Assembly: GCA_016713785.1 (NCBI GenBank)
Contig: JADJOM010000003.1
Coordinates: 1,817,501 to 1,881,500, forward strand
Origin: Gemmatimonadota bacterium
GTDB lineage: Bacteria; Gemmatimonadota; Gemmatimonadetes; Gemmatimonadales; GWC2-71-9
Direction: 5' to 3'
Length of the DNA stretch: 64,000 nucleotides
Under the pieces are notes generated by a model. The model did no database searches, was not told the origin of the DNA, and saw only the letters and a program-made list of their open reading frames with translations. A program made the translations under genes and the position numbers. Shown here piece by piece: positions 26,492 to 33,669 of this stretch. Position 1 is the first letter of the stretch. Each line of letters begins with the position of its first letter.

Positions 26492-26498
26492 GGGGCGC
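26475..26498. promoter_or_regulatory. Palindromic operator candidate overlapping the rho -10 box
   Basis: GCGCCCCAT (26475-26483) and ATGGGGCGC (26490-26498) are perfect 9-bp inverted arms separated by CCTATT. The -10 hexamer of the rho promoter lies across the centre and right arm. A dimeric repressor bound here would block rho, and possibly the divergent protease gene. The palindrome is seen; the regulator is unknown. Confidence 0.45.
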
Positions 26499-26645
26499 TC
26501 CCTGTAGATTCTGAGACCTTTCCTGACCGACCCAACCCAGCCACTGCGCGCCTCGGCCGGACCCTCCGGCCCGCTGTCACTTCTAGCCCCAATCCCAATT
26601 GCCCGCCCCTAAGGCTCGTCCGCCCGCTGATCGGCGGCCCACTCC

Positions 26646-26690
26646 CGAGCGGAGTCCGACCGAGCGCAATCCCACTGAGCGGAGTTCTGC
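26646..26690 (+). repeat. Three tandem 15-nt units before the rho ATG
   Basis: CGAGCGGAGTCCGAC, CGAGCGCAATCCCAC and TGAGCGGAGTTCTGC follow each other directly. They are in frame with rho and would read ERSPT, ERNPT, ERSSA if translation began upstream (for example TTG 26599). Either they code for a short N-terminal extension or they belong to the regulated rho leader. Confidence 0.55.
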
Positions 26691-26694
26691 GCCC

Positions 26695-27942
26695 ATGGAT
26701 ATCGCCGAACTCAAGCAGAAATCCGTCGCCGAGCTGCATGCGCTGGCGGAACAGCTCAACATCACCAACTACTCGGGCCTCCGCAAGCAGGACCTGATCT
26801 TCCGCATCGAGCAGACGCTGCTCGACCAGGACACGGTCATCCGCGGCGAAGGGGTGCTGGAGATCCTGCCCGAGGGCTACGGCTTCCTGCGCAGCCAGGA
26901 CTGGAACTACCTCTACGGCCCTGACGACATCTACGTCTCGCCCAGCCAGATCAAGCGCTTCGACCTGCGCACCGGCGACACCGTCATGGGGCAGGTCCGC
27001 CCCCCCAAGGAGGGCGAGCGGTACCTGGCGCTGCTCAAGGTCGAGAGCGTCAACTACGAGGAGCCGGAGAAGACCAAGCACCGGATCGCCTTCGACAACC
27101 TGCGGCCGCGCTATCCCGACCAGCGCATCCGCCTCGAGCGCGCCACCGGCGACCTCTCCATGCGCGTGGTCGACCTGCTCTCCCCCATCGGCAAGGGGCA
27201 GCGCGGCCTGATCGTGGCCCCGCCCAAGGCGGGCAAGACGATCCTCATGCAGAAGCTGGCCAACGCGATCAGCGAGAACCACCCGGAGTGCGTGCTGATC
27301 GTGCTGCTCATCGACGAGCGGCCGGAAGAAGTGACCGACATGCAGGAGAACGTGAAGGCCGAGGTCATCGCCTCGACCTTCGACGAGCCCGCCGACCGGC
27401 ACGTGCAGGTGGCCGACATGGTCATCGAGAAGGCCAAGCGCCTGGTGGAGCACGGCCGCGACGTCGTGATCCTGCTCGACTCCATCACCCGCCTGGCCCG
27501 CGCCCACAACGTGGTGGTGCCCCACTCCGGCAAGATCCTCTCCGGCGGCGTGGACGCCAACGCGCTGCAGAAGCCCAAGCGCTTCTTCGGTGCCGCCCGG
27601 AACATCGAGGGCGGCGGCTCCCTCACCATCGTGGCCACGTCGCTGATCGACACCGGCAGCCGCATGGACGAGGTGATCTTCGAGGAGTTCAAGGGCACCG
27701 GCAACATGGAGCTGGTCCTCGACCGGCGCCTGGCCGACCGCCGCATCTACCCCGCCATCGACATCCAGCGGACCAGCACCCGCAAGGAAGAGCTCCTCAT
27801 GGACAAGGACGAGCTCAACCGGGTGTACCTGCTGCGGAACTTCCTGGCCGACATGCCCCCCGTGGAGGCGCTGGAGTTCCTGCTGGAGCGGATGAAGCGC
27901 ACCAAGACCAACAAGGAGTTCTTCGCGACGATGGCGCAATAG
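26695..27942 (+). CDS. rho: Transcription termination factor Rho
   Basis: The product is 415 aa, the usual Rho length. It contains the N-terminal helical domain (MDIAELKQKSVAELHALAEQ), the RNA-binding cold-shock-like domain (GVLEILPEGYGFLRSQDWNY), Walker A PPKAGKT, DERPEEVTDMQ, Walker B VVILLDSITRLARAHN and the Q/R-loop region SGGVDANALQKPKRFFGAARN. The hexameric helicase terminates untranslated transcripts. The ATG at 26695 matches the family start and has GGAG upstream, but the reading frame stays open for 32 further codons to a TTG with an in-frame pentapeptide repeat. A roughly 200-nt leader suggests autoregulation. Confidence 0.96.
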   Translation: MDIAELKQKSVAELHALAEQLNITNYSGLRKQDLIFRIEQTLLDQDTVIRGEGVLEILPEGYGFLRSQDWNYLYGPDDIYVSPSQIKRFDLRTGDTVMGQVRPPKEGERYLALLKVESVNYEEPEKTKHRIAFDNLRPRYPDQRIRLERATGDLSMRVVDLLSPIGKGQRGLIVAPPKAGKTILMQKLANAISENHPECVLIVLLIDERPEEVTDMQENVKAEVIASTFDEPADRHVQVADMVIEKAKRLVEHGRDVVILLDSITRLARAHNVVVPHSGKILSGGVDANALQKPKRFFGAARNIEGGGSLTIVATSLIDTGSRMDEVIFEEFKGTGNMELVLDRRLADRRIYPAIDIQRTSTRKEELLMDKDELNRVYLLRNFLADMPPVEALEFLLERMKRTKTNKEFFATMAQ

Positions 27943-27989
27943 GCCCGCGCGCCCCGTGCGGGCCCCCGGCGCCATCGTCCCGCGAGCCC

Positions 27990-28433
27990 ATGCCCATCCC
28001 GACCGCCGGCCGCGTCATCGCCATCGACTGGGGCGAGGTCCGCTTGGGCCTCGCCCTTTCTGATGAGACCCAGACCCTCGCCACGCCGCTCGAGACCCTG
28101 GTGCGCCGGCCGGGGAAGCGCTTCCCCATGCCCCGCTTCCTCGAGCTCGTCGCCGAGCACCAGCCGGTGGGGATCGTCGTGGGCCTGCCCCTCACCCTCG
28201 AGGGCCTGGAGGGTGACAACGCCCGGCTCACCCGCGAGCTCGCCGCCCAGGTGAGCGCCCGCACGGCGCTCCCCGCCATATTGGAGGACGAACGGCTCAC
28301 CACGGCCCGCGCCCACCGCGAGATCCACGCGCAGGGTGGCTCGGCCCGGGGCCGCCGGGAGGACGTGGACGCCCTCGCCGCGGCGGTGCTGCTGCAGGGC
28401 TACCTGGACCGACGAAGGAACACGCGCGGATGA
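27990..28433 (+). CDS. ruvX: RuvX/YqgF-type Holliday junction resolvase-like nuclease
   Basis: The 147 aa protein has the RNase H-like YqgF fold: RVIAIDWGEVRLGLALSDE with the first catalytic Asp, GIVVGLPLTLEG, ILEDERLTTARAHREI with the second acidic site, and the C-terminal REDVDALAAAVLLQGYL with the last Asp. It functions in pre-16S rRNA 5' end processing and/or recombination. It lies 47 nt after rho and its stop overlaps the mltG start (ATGA), an arrangement (ruvX-mltG) common in many phyla. Confidence 0.92.
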   Translation: MPIPTAGRVIAIDWGEVRLGLALSDETQTLATPLETLVRRPGKRFPMPRFLELVAEHQPVGIVVGLPLTLEGLEGDNARLTRELAAQVSARTALPAILEDERLTTARAHREIHAQGGSARGRREDVDALAAAVLLQGYLDRRRNTRG

Positions 28434-29476
28434 GCCATCGGTTAGGGAAGGGGGAAGCGGGAAGCGGGAAGGCGGGCCGGCCGCGGCGCGCCCCTCCCCC
28501 CTTCCCGCTTCCCCTTTCTCTGTTGCTGCTGACGCTGGCCTGCGCCCGCCCGGGCCCCGCCGGCCCGCCCGTCCGGGTCACGATCCCCCCGGGTTCTTCC
28601 TTCCGGGCTGTCACCGACACCGTGGTGGCGCGCGGGCTGGTGGGGTCGCGGCCCTGGTTCCGCGTCCTGGCCCGGGTGCGCGGCATCGACCGGAAGGTGC
28701 AGGCCGGCGTGTACGACCTCCCCGCCGGCGCCAGCGCGTGGCAGCTGCTCACCCAGCTGGAGCGGGGCCGCATCGCCACCATCCGGTTCACCGCCCCTGA
28801 GGGTCTCACCCTGCTCGAGCTCGGCGACCTGGTCGAGGCGCGGCTCGGCATCGCCGCCGACTCGGTGGCCGCCGCCGCCCGCGACTCGGCGCGGCTCCGC
28901 GCGCTTGGCGTGCCGGCCCCGAGCCTCGAGGGCTACCTCCTCCCCGAGACCTACACCCTGCCGCTCCCGGTCACGGCGGGGGCGCTGGTGGACGCGATGA
29001 CCGCCGAGTTCACCCGGCGGTGGAACCCGGCGTGGACGGCGCGGCTCGATTCGCTGGGGCGGAGCCGGCACGAGCTGCTGGCGCTGGCGGCGATCGTGGA
29101 GGGCGAGGCGCGGCGGGATGACGAGCGGGCCACCATCGCGGGGGTCTACACCAACCGGCTCCGGATCGGGATGCCGCTCCAGGCCGACCCGACGGTGCAG
29201 TACGCCATCCAGCTCAAGACCGGCGCCCGCAAGCCGCGGCTGCTGTTCAAGGACCTCGAGATCGACTCGCCGTACAACACCTACCGGGTACGCGGCCTGC
29301 CGCCCGGGCCCGTGAACTCCCCGGGCCTCGCGAGCATCACCGCCGCGCTGTATCCGGCGGAGGTCCCCTGGCTGTACTTCGTGGCGGTGGGCGACGGCAG
29401 CCACCGCTTCAGTCGCACCCTGGTGGAGCACAACCGCGCCATCGGCGACGTCCGCCGCCCCCGCAGCGCCCGCTAG
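28430..29476 (+). CDS. mltG: Endolytic murein transglycosylase MltG
   Basis: The product is 348 aa. After a basic N-terminal stretch and a hydrophobic segment ending in LLTLACARPG (possible lipobox Cys near residue 38), the YceG/MltG domain follows: GSSFRAVTDTVVARGLV, GYLLPETYTLPLP, the catalytic Glu in LAAIVEGEARRDDERATIAGV and QADPTVQYAI, then YNTYRVRGLPPGPVNSPGL. MltG cleaves nascent glycan strands in the membrane. The first 28 or so residues are encoded by a purine-rich inverted repeat (28451-28514) and look inserted or degenerate; a shorter start is possible but none with ATG is evident. Confidence 0.92.
   Translation: MSHRLGKGEAGSGKAGRPRRAPPPFPLPLSLLLLTLACARPGPAGPPVRVTIPPGSSFRAVTDTVVARGLVGSRPWFRVLARVRGIDRKVQAGVYDLPAGASAWQLLTQLERGRIATIRFTAPEGLTLLELGDLVEARLGIAADSVAAAARDSARLRALGVPAPSLEGYLLPETYTLPLPVTAGALVDAMTAEFTRRWNPAWTARLDSLGRSRHELLALAAIVEGEARRDDERATIAGVYTNRLRIGMPLQADPTVQYAIQLKTGARKPRLLFKDLEIDSPYNTYRVRGLPPGPVNSPGLASITAALYPAEVPWLYFVAVGDGSHRFSRTLVEHNRAIGDVRRPRSAR
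28451..28514. repeat. Inverted purine/pyrimidine repeat inside the 5' end of mltG
   Basis: GGGGAAGCGGGAAG (28451-28464) is perfectly complementary to CTTCCCGCTTCCCC (28501-28514); the left arm continues as GCGGGAAG direct repeats. The hairpin spans codons 8-28 of mltG and could hinder translation or mark a small inserted element. Confidence 0.6.
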
Positions 29477-30114
29477 CCGGCGCCCGCCGCGCCGCCCTCA
29501 CCGAACATCCGGGCGTAGGCCCGGGCCGCCGCCTCGACGTCGTCCGCGGCCAGGATCCCCGAGACCACCGCCACCCCCACGCCACCGGCCCCGAGGACGG
29601 CCGGCACGTCCTCGGGCCGGATCCCCCCGATCGCGACACACGGGATCCCCCCGGAGACCGCCACGATGGCGCGGAACCCCGCGGCGCCGATGGCGCCGCC
29701 GGCATCGGCCTTGGTGCCGGTGGCGTGCCACGGCCCCACGCCCCAGTAGTCGGCTCCCCGCGCCCCCTCCGCTTCGGCGAGGGTGCCGGCGGAGGCGCCG
29801 ACGATCGCGGGCGGCGGGAGCAGCCGGCGGGCAAGCTCCACCGGCACGTCGTCGGGGCCGAGGTGCACGCCGGCGCCGGCCACAAAGGCCACGTCAGGGC
29901 GATCGTTGACCAGCACGGGCACGGGCACCGCGGCGCGCAGGGCGCGGGCTAGGTCCACCAGCTCCCGGGCACTTGCCTGCTTGAGGCGCAGCTGCACGGC
30001 GGTGACCCCACCCCGGACCGCCCGCCGGGCCAGGTCCACCAGGTCCCGGCCGGCCAGGAGGCGGTCGTCGGTGACCAGCATGAGCCGCAGCTGCTGCGCT
30101 AGATTAGACGCCAT
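29473..30114 (-). CDS. thiE: Thiamine-phosphate synthase
   Basis: The 213 aa TIM-barrel protein shows LMLVTDDRLL, the pyrophosphate/phosphate-binding loops VTAVQLRLKQASARELVDLA, the Asp-containing VLVNDRPDVAFVAGAGVHLG, and the Gly-rich phosphate loop IGGIRPEDVPAVLGAGG. ThiE joins HMP-PP and thiazole phosphate to form thiamine phosphate. The canonical QLR-K variant is kept. Starts at 30114 or 30081 are both possible; 30114 gives MASNLAQQLR and overlaps the divergent aroH start codon. Its stop shares a CTAG tetramer with the mltG stop. Confidence 0.87.
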   Translation of the reverse strand: MASNLAQQLRLMLVTDDRLLAGRDLVDLARRAVRGGVTAVQLRLKQASARELVDLARALRAAVPVPVLVNDRPDVAFVAGAGVHLGPDDVPVELARRLLPPPAIVGASAGTLAEAEGARGADYWGVGPWHATGTKADAGGAIGAAGFRAIVAVSGGIPCVAIGGIRPEDVPAVLGAGGVGVAVVSGILAADDVEAAARAYARMFGEGGAAGAG

Positions 30115-30505
30115 GAGTGAAGCCCACCCGATCCGGTTGCAGGGCATCCGCGGCGCCATCACCGTGGAAGCGAACGAGGCCCAGCAGATTCTCGAGGCCA
30201 CCGACGAGCTCCTGCGCGAACTCATCCAGGCCAACAGCCTCCAGCCTGATGATATCGTGAGCGGCCTGTTCACGATGACCGCCGACCTCAACGCGGCCTT
30301 CCCTGCCCGCGCGGCGGAGGTCTACGGCTGGAATATCGTGGCCCTGCTTCATTCCACGGAGATCCCCGTGCCGGGGTCGCTGCCCCGCTGCATCCGCCTG
30401 CTGGTGCACGCCTATACCGCGCGCACCCGCGAGGAGATCCGGCACGTCTATCTCCGGGGCGCGGTCGCGCTTCGTCCGGACCGGGCGGATGGGGGACGGC
30501 GGTAG
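30113..30505 (+). CDS. aroH: Chorismate mutase, AroH class
   Basis: The 130 aa protein is a complete AroH-type (trimeric, alpha/beta barrel) chorismate mutase, with IRLQGIRGAITVEANEAQQI (Arg contacting chorismate), the Glu/Asp region LFTMTADLNAAFPARAAE and the active-site segment PGSLPRCIRLLVHAYT. It converts chorismate to prephenate for Phe/Tyr synthesis. TAGATT at 30100-30105 lies 7 nt before the ATG, suggesting a leaderless message starting inside the divergent thiE start region. Confidence 0.92.
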   Translation: MSEAHPIRLQGIRGAITVEANEAQQILEATDELLRELIQANSLQPDDIVSGLFTMTADLNAAFPARAAEVYGWNIVALLHSTEIPVPGSLPRCIRLLVHAYTARTREEIRHVYLRGAVALRPDRADGGRR

Positions 30506-30532
30506 GAGGGCTGGGCGGTCCGGCGGCATCCG

Positions 30533-30564
30533 CCACCGAGCCACCGAGCCACCGAGCCACCGAC
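30533..30564 (+). repeat. Octamer tandem repeat at the ribosome-binding position of the rlmI-like gene
   Basis: Four direct copies of CCACCGAG (the last reads CCACCGAC) run from 30533 to 30564 and end one base before the ATG at 30566. There is no Shine-Dalgarno sequence. Copy-number slippage would change the leader, not the frame. Confidence 0.75.
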
Positions 30565-30565
30565 C

Positions 30566-31726
30566 ATGTCCGCTGCCACCGCCCGCGTCTCCGACAAGGG
30601 CGCCGCCCGCTGGGCCCAGGGCCATCCCTGGATCTACCGGAGCGACGTCCTCGCCGCCCCGGCCGAGCCGGGGATCACCGCCGTGCAGGACCGGCGCGGC
30701 AGGTTCCTGGGCACGGCGCTGGTCTCCCCCCGGTCCGAGATCCGGCTGCGGCTGCTGGAGCGGAGCGATCGCCCGGTGGATGGCGGGTGGTGGCGCGAGC
30801 AGCTGGCGCGCGCCGTGGCGCGGCGGGCGGGGATCGACGCCACCGCCTGGCGCGTGGTGCACGGCGAGGGGGACGGCCTCCCGTCCCTGGTGATCGACCG
30901 CTACGACCGCTGGGTGGTGGCCCAGCTCCTCTCCGCCGGCCTCGAGACCCAGCGCCCGCTGATCCTCGAGGCCATCCAGTCCATCCTCGCCCCCGAGGGG
31001 ATCCTGCTCCGCAACGACGTCGGGGTGCGGCGCCACGAGGGCCTCCCGGAGGAGACCGAGCTGGTCGCGGGATCGGTCCCGGAGACCATCGAGGTCCGGG
31101 AAGGACCGGTCCGCTACCTCGCCGCCCCGTGGACCGGCCAGAAGACCGGCGCATTCCTCGACCAGCGCCCCAACCGGGTGCTCGCCGCCGCGCTCACCCG
31201 GCCGGGCGGCACCGCGCTCGACTGCTTCACGTATCATGGCAGCTTTGCCCTGCACCTCGCCACCCACGCCGCCCGGGTGACGGCCGTCGACGCGAGCGCC
31301 GCGGCGCTGGCGCGGGGGCGGGAGAACGCCGCGCTCAACGGGCGTGACAACATCGAGTGGGTGGAGGCCGACGCCTTCGAGCTGCTGCGGAGCTACGAGC
31401 GGGAGAAGCGCCGGTTCGACGTGGTGGTGGTGGACCCGCCGGCCTTCGCCAAGACCCGGGGCGCGCTGGCCCAGGCGGTGCGCGGTTACAAGGAGCTCAA
31501 CCTCCGGGCCATGCGCCTGCTTGCCCCCGGCGGCACGCTGGTCAGCGCCAGCTGCTCGTTCCACCTGCGACGGGAGCACTTCTACGGGATGCTCGAGGAC
31601 GCCGCCCGGGACAGCGGGCGCCAGCTGGCACTGACCCACCAGCTCGGGCAGGGGGCCGATCACCCCGAGATCGTGACCATCCCGGAGACCGGATATCTCA
31701 AGGGCGCGGCCCTCCGCGCCTGCTGA
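30566..31726 (+). CDS. Class I SAM-dependent rRNA methyltransferase (RlmI-like, 23S m5C)
   Basis: The 386 aa protein has an N-terminal PUA-like domain (KGAARWAQGHPWIYRSDV), an EEHEE-type middle domain (DGLPSLVIDRYDRWVVAQLL) and a C-terminal Rossmann methyltransferase: TGAFLDQRPNR, ALDCFTYHGSFALHLA (SAM loop), VTAVDASAAAL, VVVDPPAFAKTRGAL and the catalytic Cys region LVSASCSFHLRREHFY. This matches RlmI, which makes m5C1962 in 23S rRNA. Its 5' leader consists of an octamer repeat (30533-30564). Confidence 0.9.
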   Translation: MSAATARVSDKGAARWAQGHPWIYRSDVLAAPAEPGITAVQDRRGRFLGTALVSPRSEIRLRLLERSDRPVDGGWWREQLARAVARRAGIDATAWRVVHGEGDGLPSLVIDRYDRWVVAQLLSAGLETQRPLILEAIQSILAPEGILLRNDVGVRRHEGLPEETELVAGSVPETIEVREGPVRYLAAPWTGQKTGAFLDQRPNRVLAAALTRPGGTALDCFTYHGSFALHLATHAARVTAVDASAAALARGRENAALNGRDNIEWVEADAFELLRSYEREKRRFDVVVVDPPAFAKTRGALAQAVRGYKELNLRAMRLLAPGGTLVSASCSFHLRREHFYGMLEDAARDSGRQLALTHQLGQGADHPEIVTIPETGYLKGAALRAC

Positions 31727-31753
31727 GGCCCGGGGCCGGAACCTCAGGCAGGA

Positions 31754-31759
31754 TTGACA
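31754..31759 (+). promoter_or_regulatory. Consensus -35 hexamer upstream of the unknown gene at 31841
   Basis: TTGACA at 31754-31759 is a perfect -35 hexamer. No good -10 lies at 17 nt; CGACTT (31777-31782) is the poor candidate there. A promoter for the gene at 31841 is likely, but only half of it is recognisable. Confidence 0.35.
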
Positions 31760-31840
31760 CTTGGACCCCGCCCCGACGACTTTGTAGCAGTCGCCCAGAG
31801 CACTTCCCCCCAGGCGCCGGAACGGGCAGAACGAACCTCC

Positions 31841-32710
31841 ATGCTGACAGCCCTCCAGCTCCAGCAGCAGCGGCGCCGGCGCGCCCTCCCGTCGCTCAAG
31901 CAGCAGTACCACGAGTACATCCTGCAGCGCATCGAGGGCTACAAGAACAGCCTCTCGCGCCGCGAGCTGCTCGAGCTCGGGGATGCCGCCGCCGGGGAGA
32001 TGGCCGCCGCGGACGGCGCCCAGTTCCTGCTCACCGAGGTGCTGCTCACCGACTGGGTGGACCGGCTGATCTACCGCCGGCTCCGGCTGCAGCCGTACAA
32101 CCGCTGGGCCCGCCACTTCCGGCAGCTGCGCGAGGCGCAGCGGGAGCCGACCCACTGGGGCGTCGATCCCGGCTGCCCGGTGAAGGCCATCCTTCCCCGG
32201 CTCGAGCCCGGCGACACCGCGCTCATCATCGGCAACGATGCCGCGCCGCTCGCCTTTCTGCTCGCCGCGTTCGATGTCGAGGTGGTCTTCAGCGGCAGCG
32301 ACATGACCTTCGTGGACCAGGTCGAGTCACGGGTCGCGGAGGAGGCGCTCGGCTACTACTGCAGCACCTACGTGGCCCCGACCGGCCAGATCCCGCACTT
32401 CATGCCGGAACGGATCCAGGTCGTGGCCATCGACACCGCCACCCTCGAGGCGGAACCCTCCGGCCGCCGCCGCGTGGTGCTGGAGCGGCTGATGGCGCGC
32501 ACCGCGCCCTGCGGGGTGCACCTGATCCTGCCCAGCGAGCACGCCCTCAAGCCGGAGGCGCTGCTGTCCCACTACGGCGAGTGGGTGCGGGAGGACGCGC
32601 CCTCGGAGAAGCGACGGGCCGCGCGGTCCGCCGGGCTGCTCCTCAGCAAGCCGCCCGAGGTGACCGACCCGCCCGCCGCGGCCCACCAGTCGCGGGGCGT
32701 ATCGGCCTGA
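31841..32710 (+). CDS. Unrecognised 289-residue protein with a possible degenerate Rossmann core
   Basis: I do not recognise the family. The N-terminal third is helical and very basic (LQLQQQRRRRALPSLKQQYH). The middle has a strand-loop-helix pattern reminiscent of a methyltransferase SAM site: ALIIGNDAAPLAFLLAAFDV followed by VVFSGSDMTFVDQVESRV, with the usual glycine-rich loop replaced by GNDAAP. The C-terminal third has VHLILPSEHALKPEALLSHY. There is no signal peptide. TTGACA lies upstream at 31754 and the LysR gene follows 38 nt later, so it may be co-transcribed with it. Possible roles include nucleic acid binding; nothing stronger is supported. Confidence 0.75.
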   Translation: MLTALQLQQQRRRRALPSLKQQYHEYILQRIEGYKNSLSRRELLELGDAAAGEMAAADGAQFLLTEVLLTDWVDRLIYRRLRLQPYNRWARHFRQLREAQREPTHWGVDPGCPVKAILPRLEPGDTALIIGNDAAPLAFLLAAFDVEVVFSGSDMTFVDQVESRVAEEALGYYCSTYVAPTGQIPHFMPERIQVVAIDTATLEAEPSGRRRVVLERLMARTAPCGVHLILPSEHALKPEALLSHYGEWVREDAPSEKRRAARSAGLLLSKPPEVTDPPAAAHQSRGVSA

Positions 32711-32748
32711 GGCGCCGCGCGCCCACCGATACTCCCCCACCCCGCCGC

Positions 32749-33669
32749 ATGCTCCTCCGCAACCTCCGGTACCTGGCCGCGCTGGCGCGCGAGGGACACT
32801 TTGCCCGCGCGGCGCGCGCCTGCGACGTGACCCAGCCGACGCTCTCCGCCGGCATCAAGCAGCTGGAGGAGGAGCTGGGCCTGTTGCTGGTGCGCCGGGG
32901 ACAACGGTTCGAGGGGCTCACCGCCGAGGGCGAGCGGATGCTCGGCTGGGCCCGGCGCATCCTGGCTGACACGGAGAGCCTGGAGCAGGAGGCGAGCGAG
33001 CTGCGGGAGGGGCTGGTGGGGCGGCTGCGGATCGGGGCGATCCCGGTGACCCTGCCGATGCTGGCGCTGCTCACCGGGCCGTTCAGCCGCAGCCACCCCG
33101 GGGTGAGCGTCACGATCCTCTCGCTCACCAGCATCGACATCCAGCGCGGGCTCGACGACTTCAGCCTCGACGCCGGGGTGACCTACCTCGACAACGAGCC
33201 GCTCACCCACGTGCGGACCATCCCGCTCTACCGGGAACGGTTCCTGTGCTTCACCCCGTCCGGCGGGCCGCTCGCCGACCGGTCCCGGGTCTCGTGGCAG
33301 GAGGCGGCCTCGCAGCCGCTCTGCCTGCTCACCCCGGACATGCAGAACCGGCGCATCCTCGACGCGCAGTTTGCCGAGGCCGGCACCGAGCCGCGGGCCA
33401 TGGTGGAGACCAACTCGGTGCTCACCCTGTGGGCCCACGTCCGCTCCGGGGCCTGGTGCACCGTGCTGCCGCACCCGTTCCTGTACCTGTTCGGGGAACC
33501 ACCCGGGACCCGGGCCATCCCGCTGGAGCCGGGGGAGCACGACCATACCATCGGGCTGGTGGTACCCGACCGCGACCCGCTCACGCCCTCCGCCCGGGAG
33601 CTGCTGCGGATCGCGGAAAAGCTCGACGTGGCCCGGGCGCTCGAGGCCGGCGGCCCGGCGCCCGGCTAG
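32749..33669 (+). CDS. LysR-family transcriptional regulator, probably of formate dehydrogenase
   Basis: The 306 aa protein has an N-terminal winged helix-turn-helix (LRYLAALAREGHFARAARAC then VTQPTLSAGIKQLEEELG) and a LysR effector domain (GRLRIGAIPVTLPMLALL onward). Its location directly before the convergent fdhD and the mobB-fds operon parallels FdsR in Cupriavidus-type fds loci, so control of formate dehydrogenase is a reasonable inference. LysR-type boxes occur in the fdhD-mobB intergenic region about 1 kb downstream. Its TAG stop shares a CTAG tetramer with the fdhD stop. Confidence 0.88.
   Translation: MLLRNLRYLAALAREGHFARAARACDVTQPTLSAGIKQLEEELGLLLVRRGQRFEGLTAEGERMLGWARRILADTESLEQEASELREGLVGRLRIGAIPVTLPMLALLTGPFSRSHPGVSVTILSLTSIDIQRGLDDFSLDAGVTYLDNEPLTHVRTIPLYRERFLCFTPSGGPLADRSRVSWQEAASQPLCLLTPDMQNRRILDAQFAEAGTEPRAMVETNSVLTLWAHVRSGAWCTVLPHPFLYLFGEPPGTRAIPLEPGEHDHTIGLVVPDRDPLTPSARELLRIAEKLDVARALEAGGPAPG

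Noticed and set aside
30533..30564. Possible CRISPR-like repeat
   Set aside because: The units are 8 bp and directly adjacent with no spacers, so it is a simple tandem repeat.
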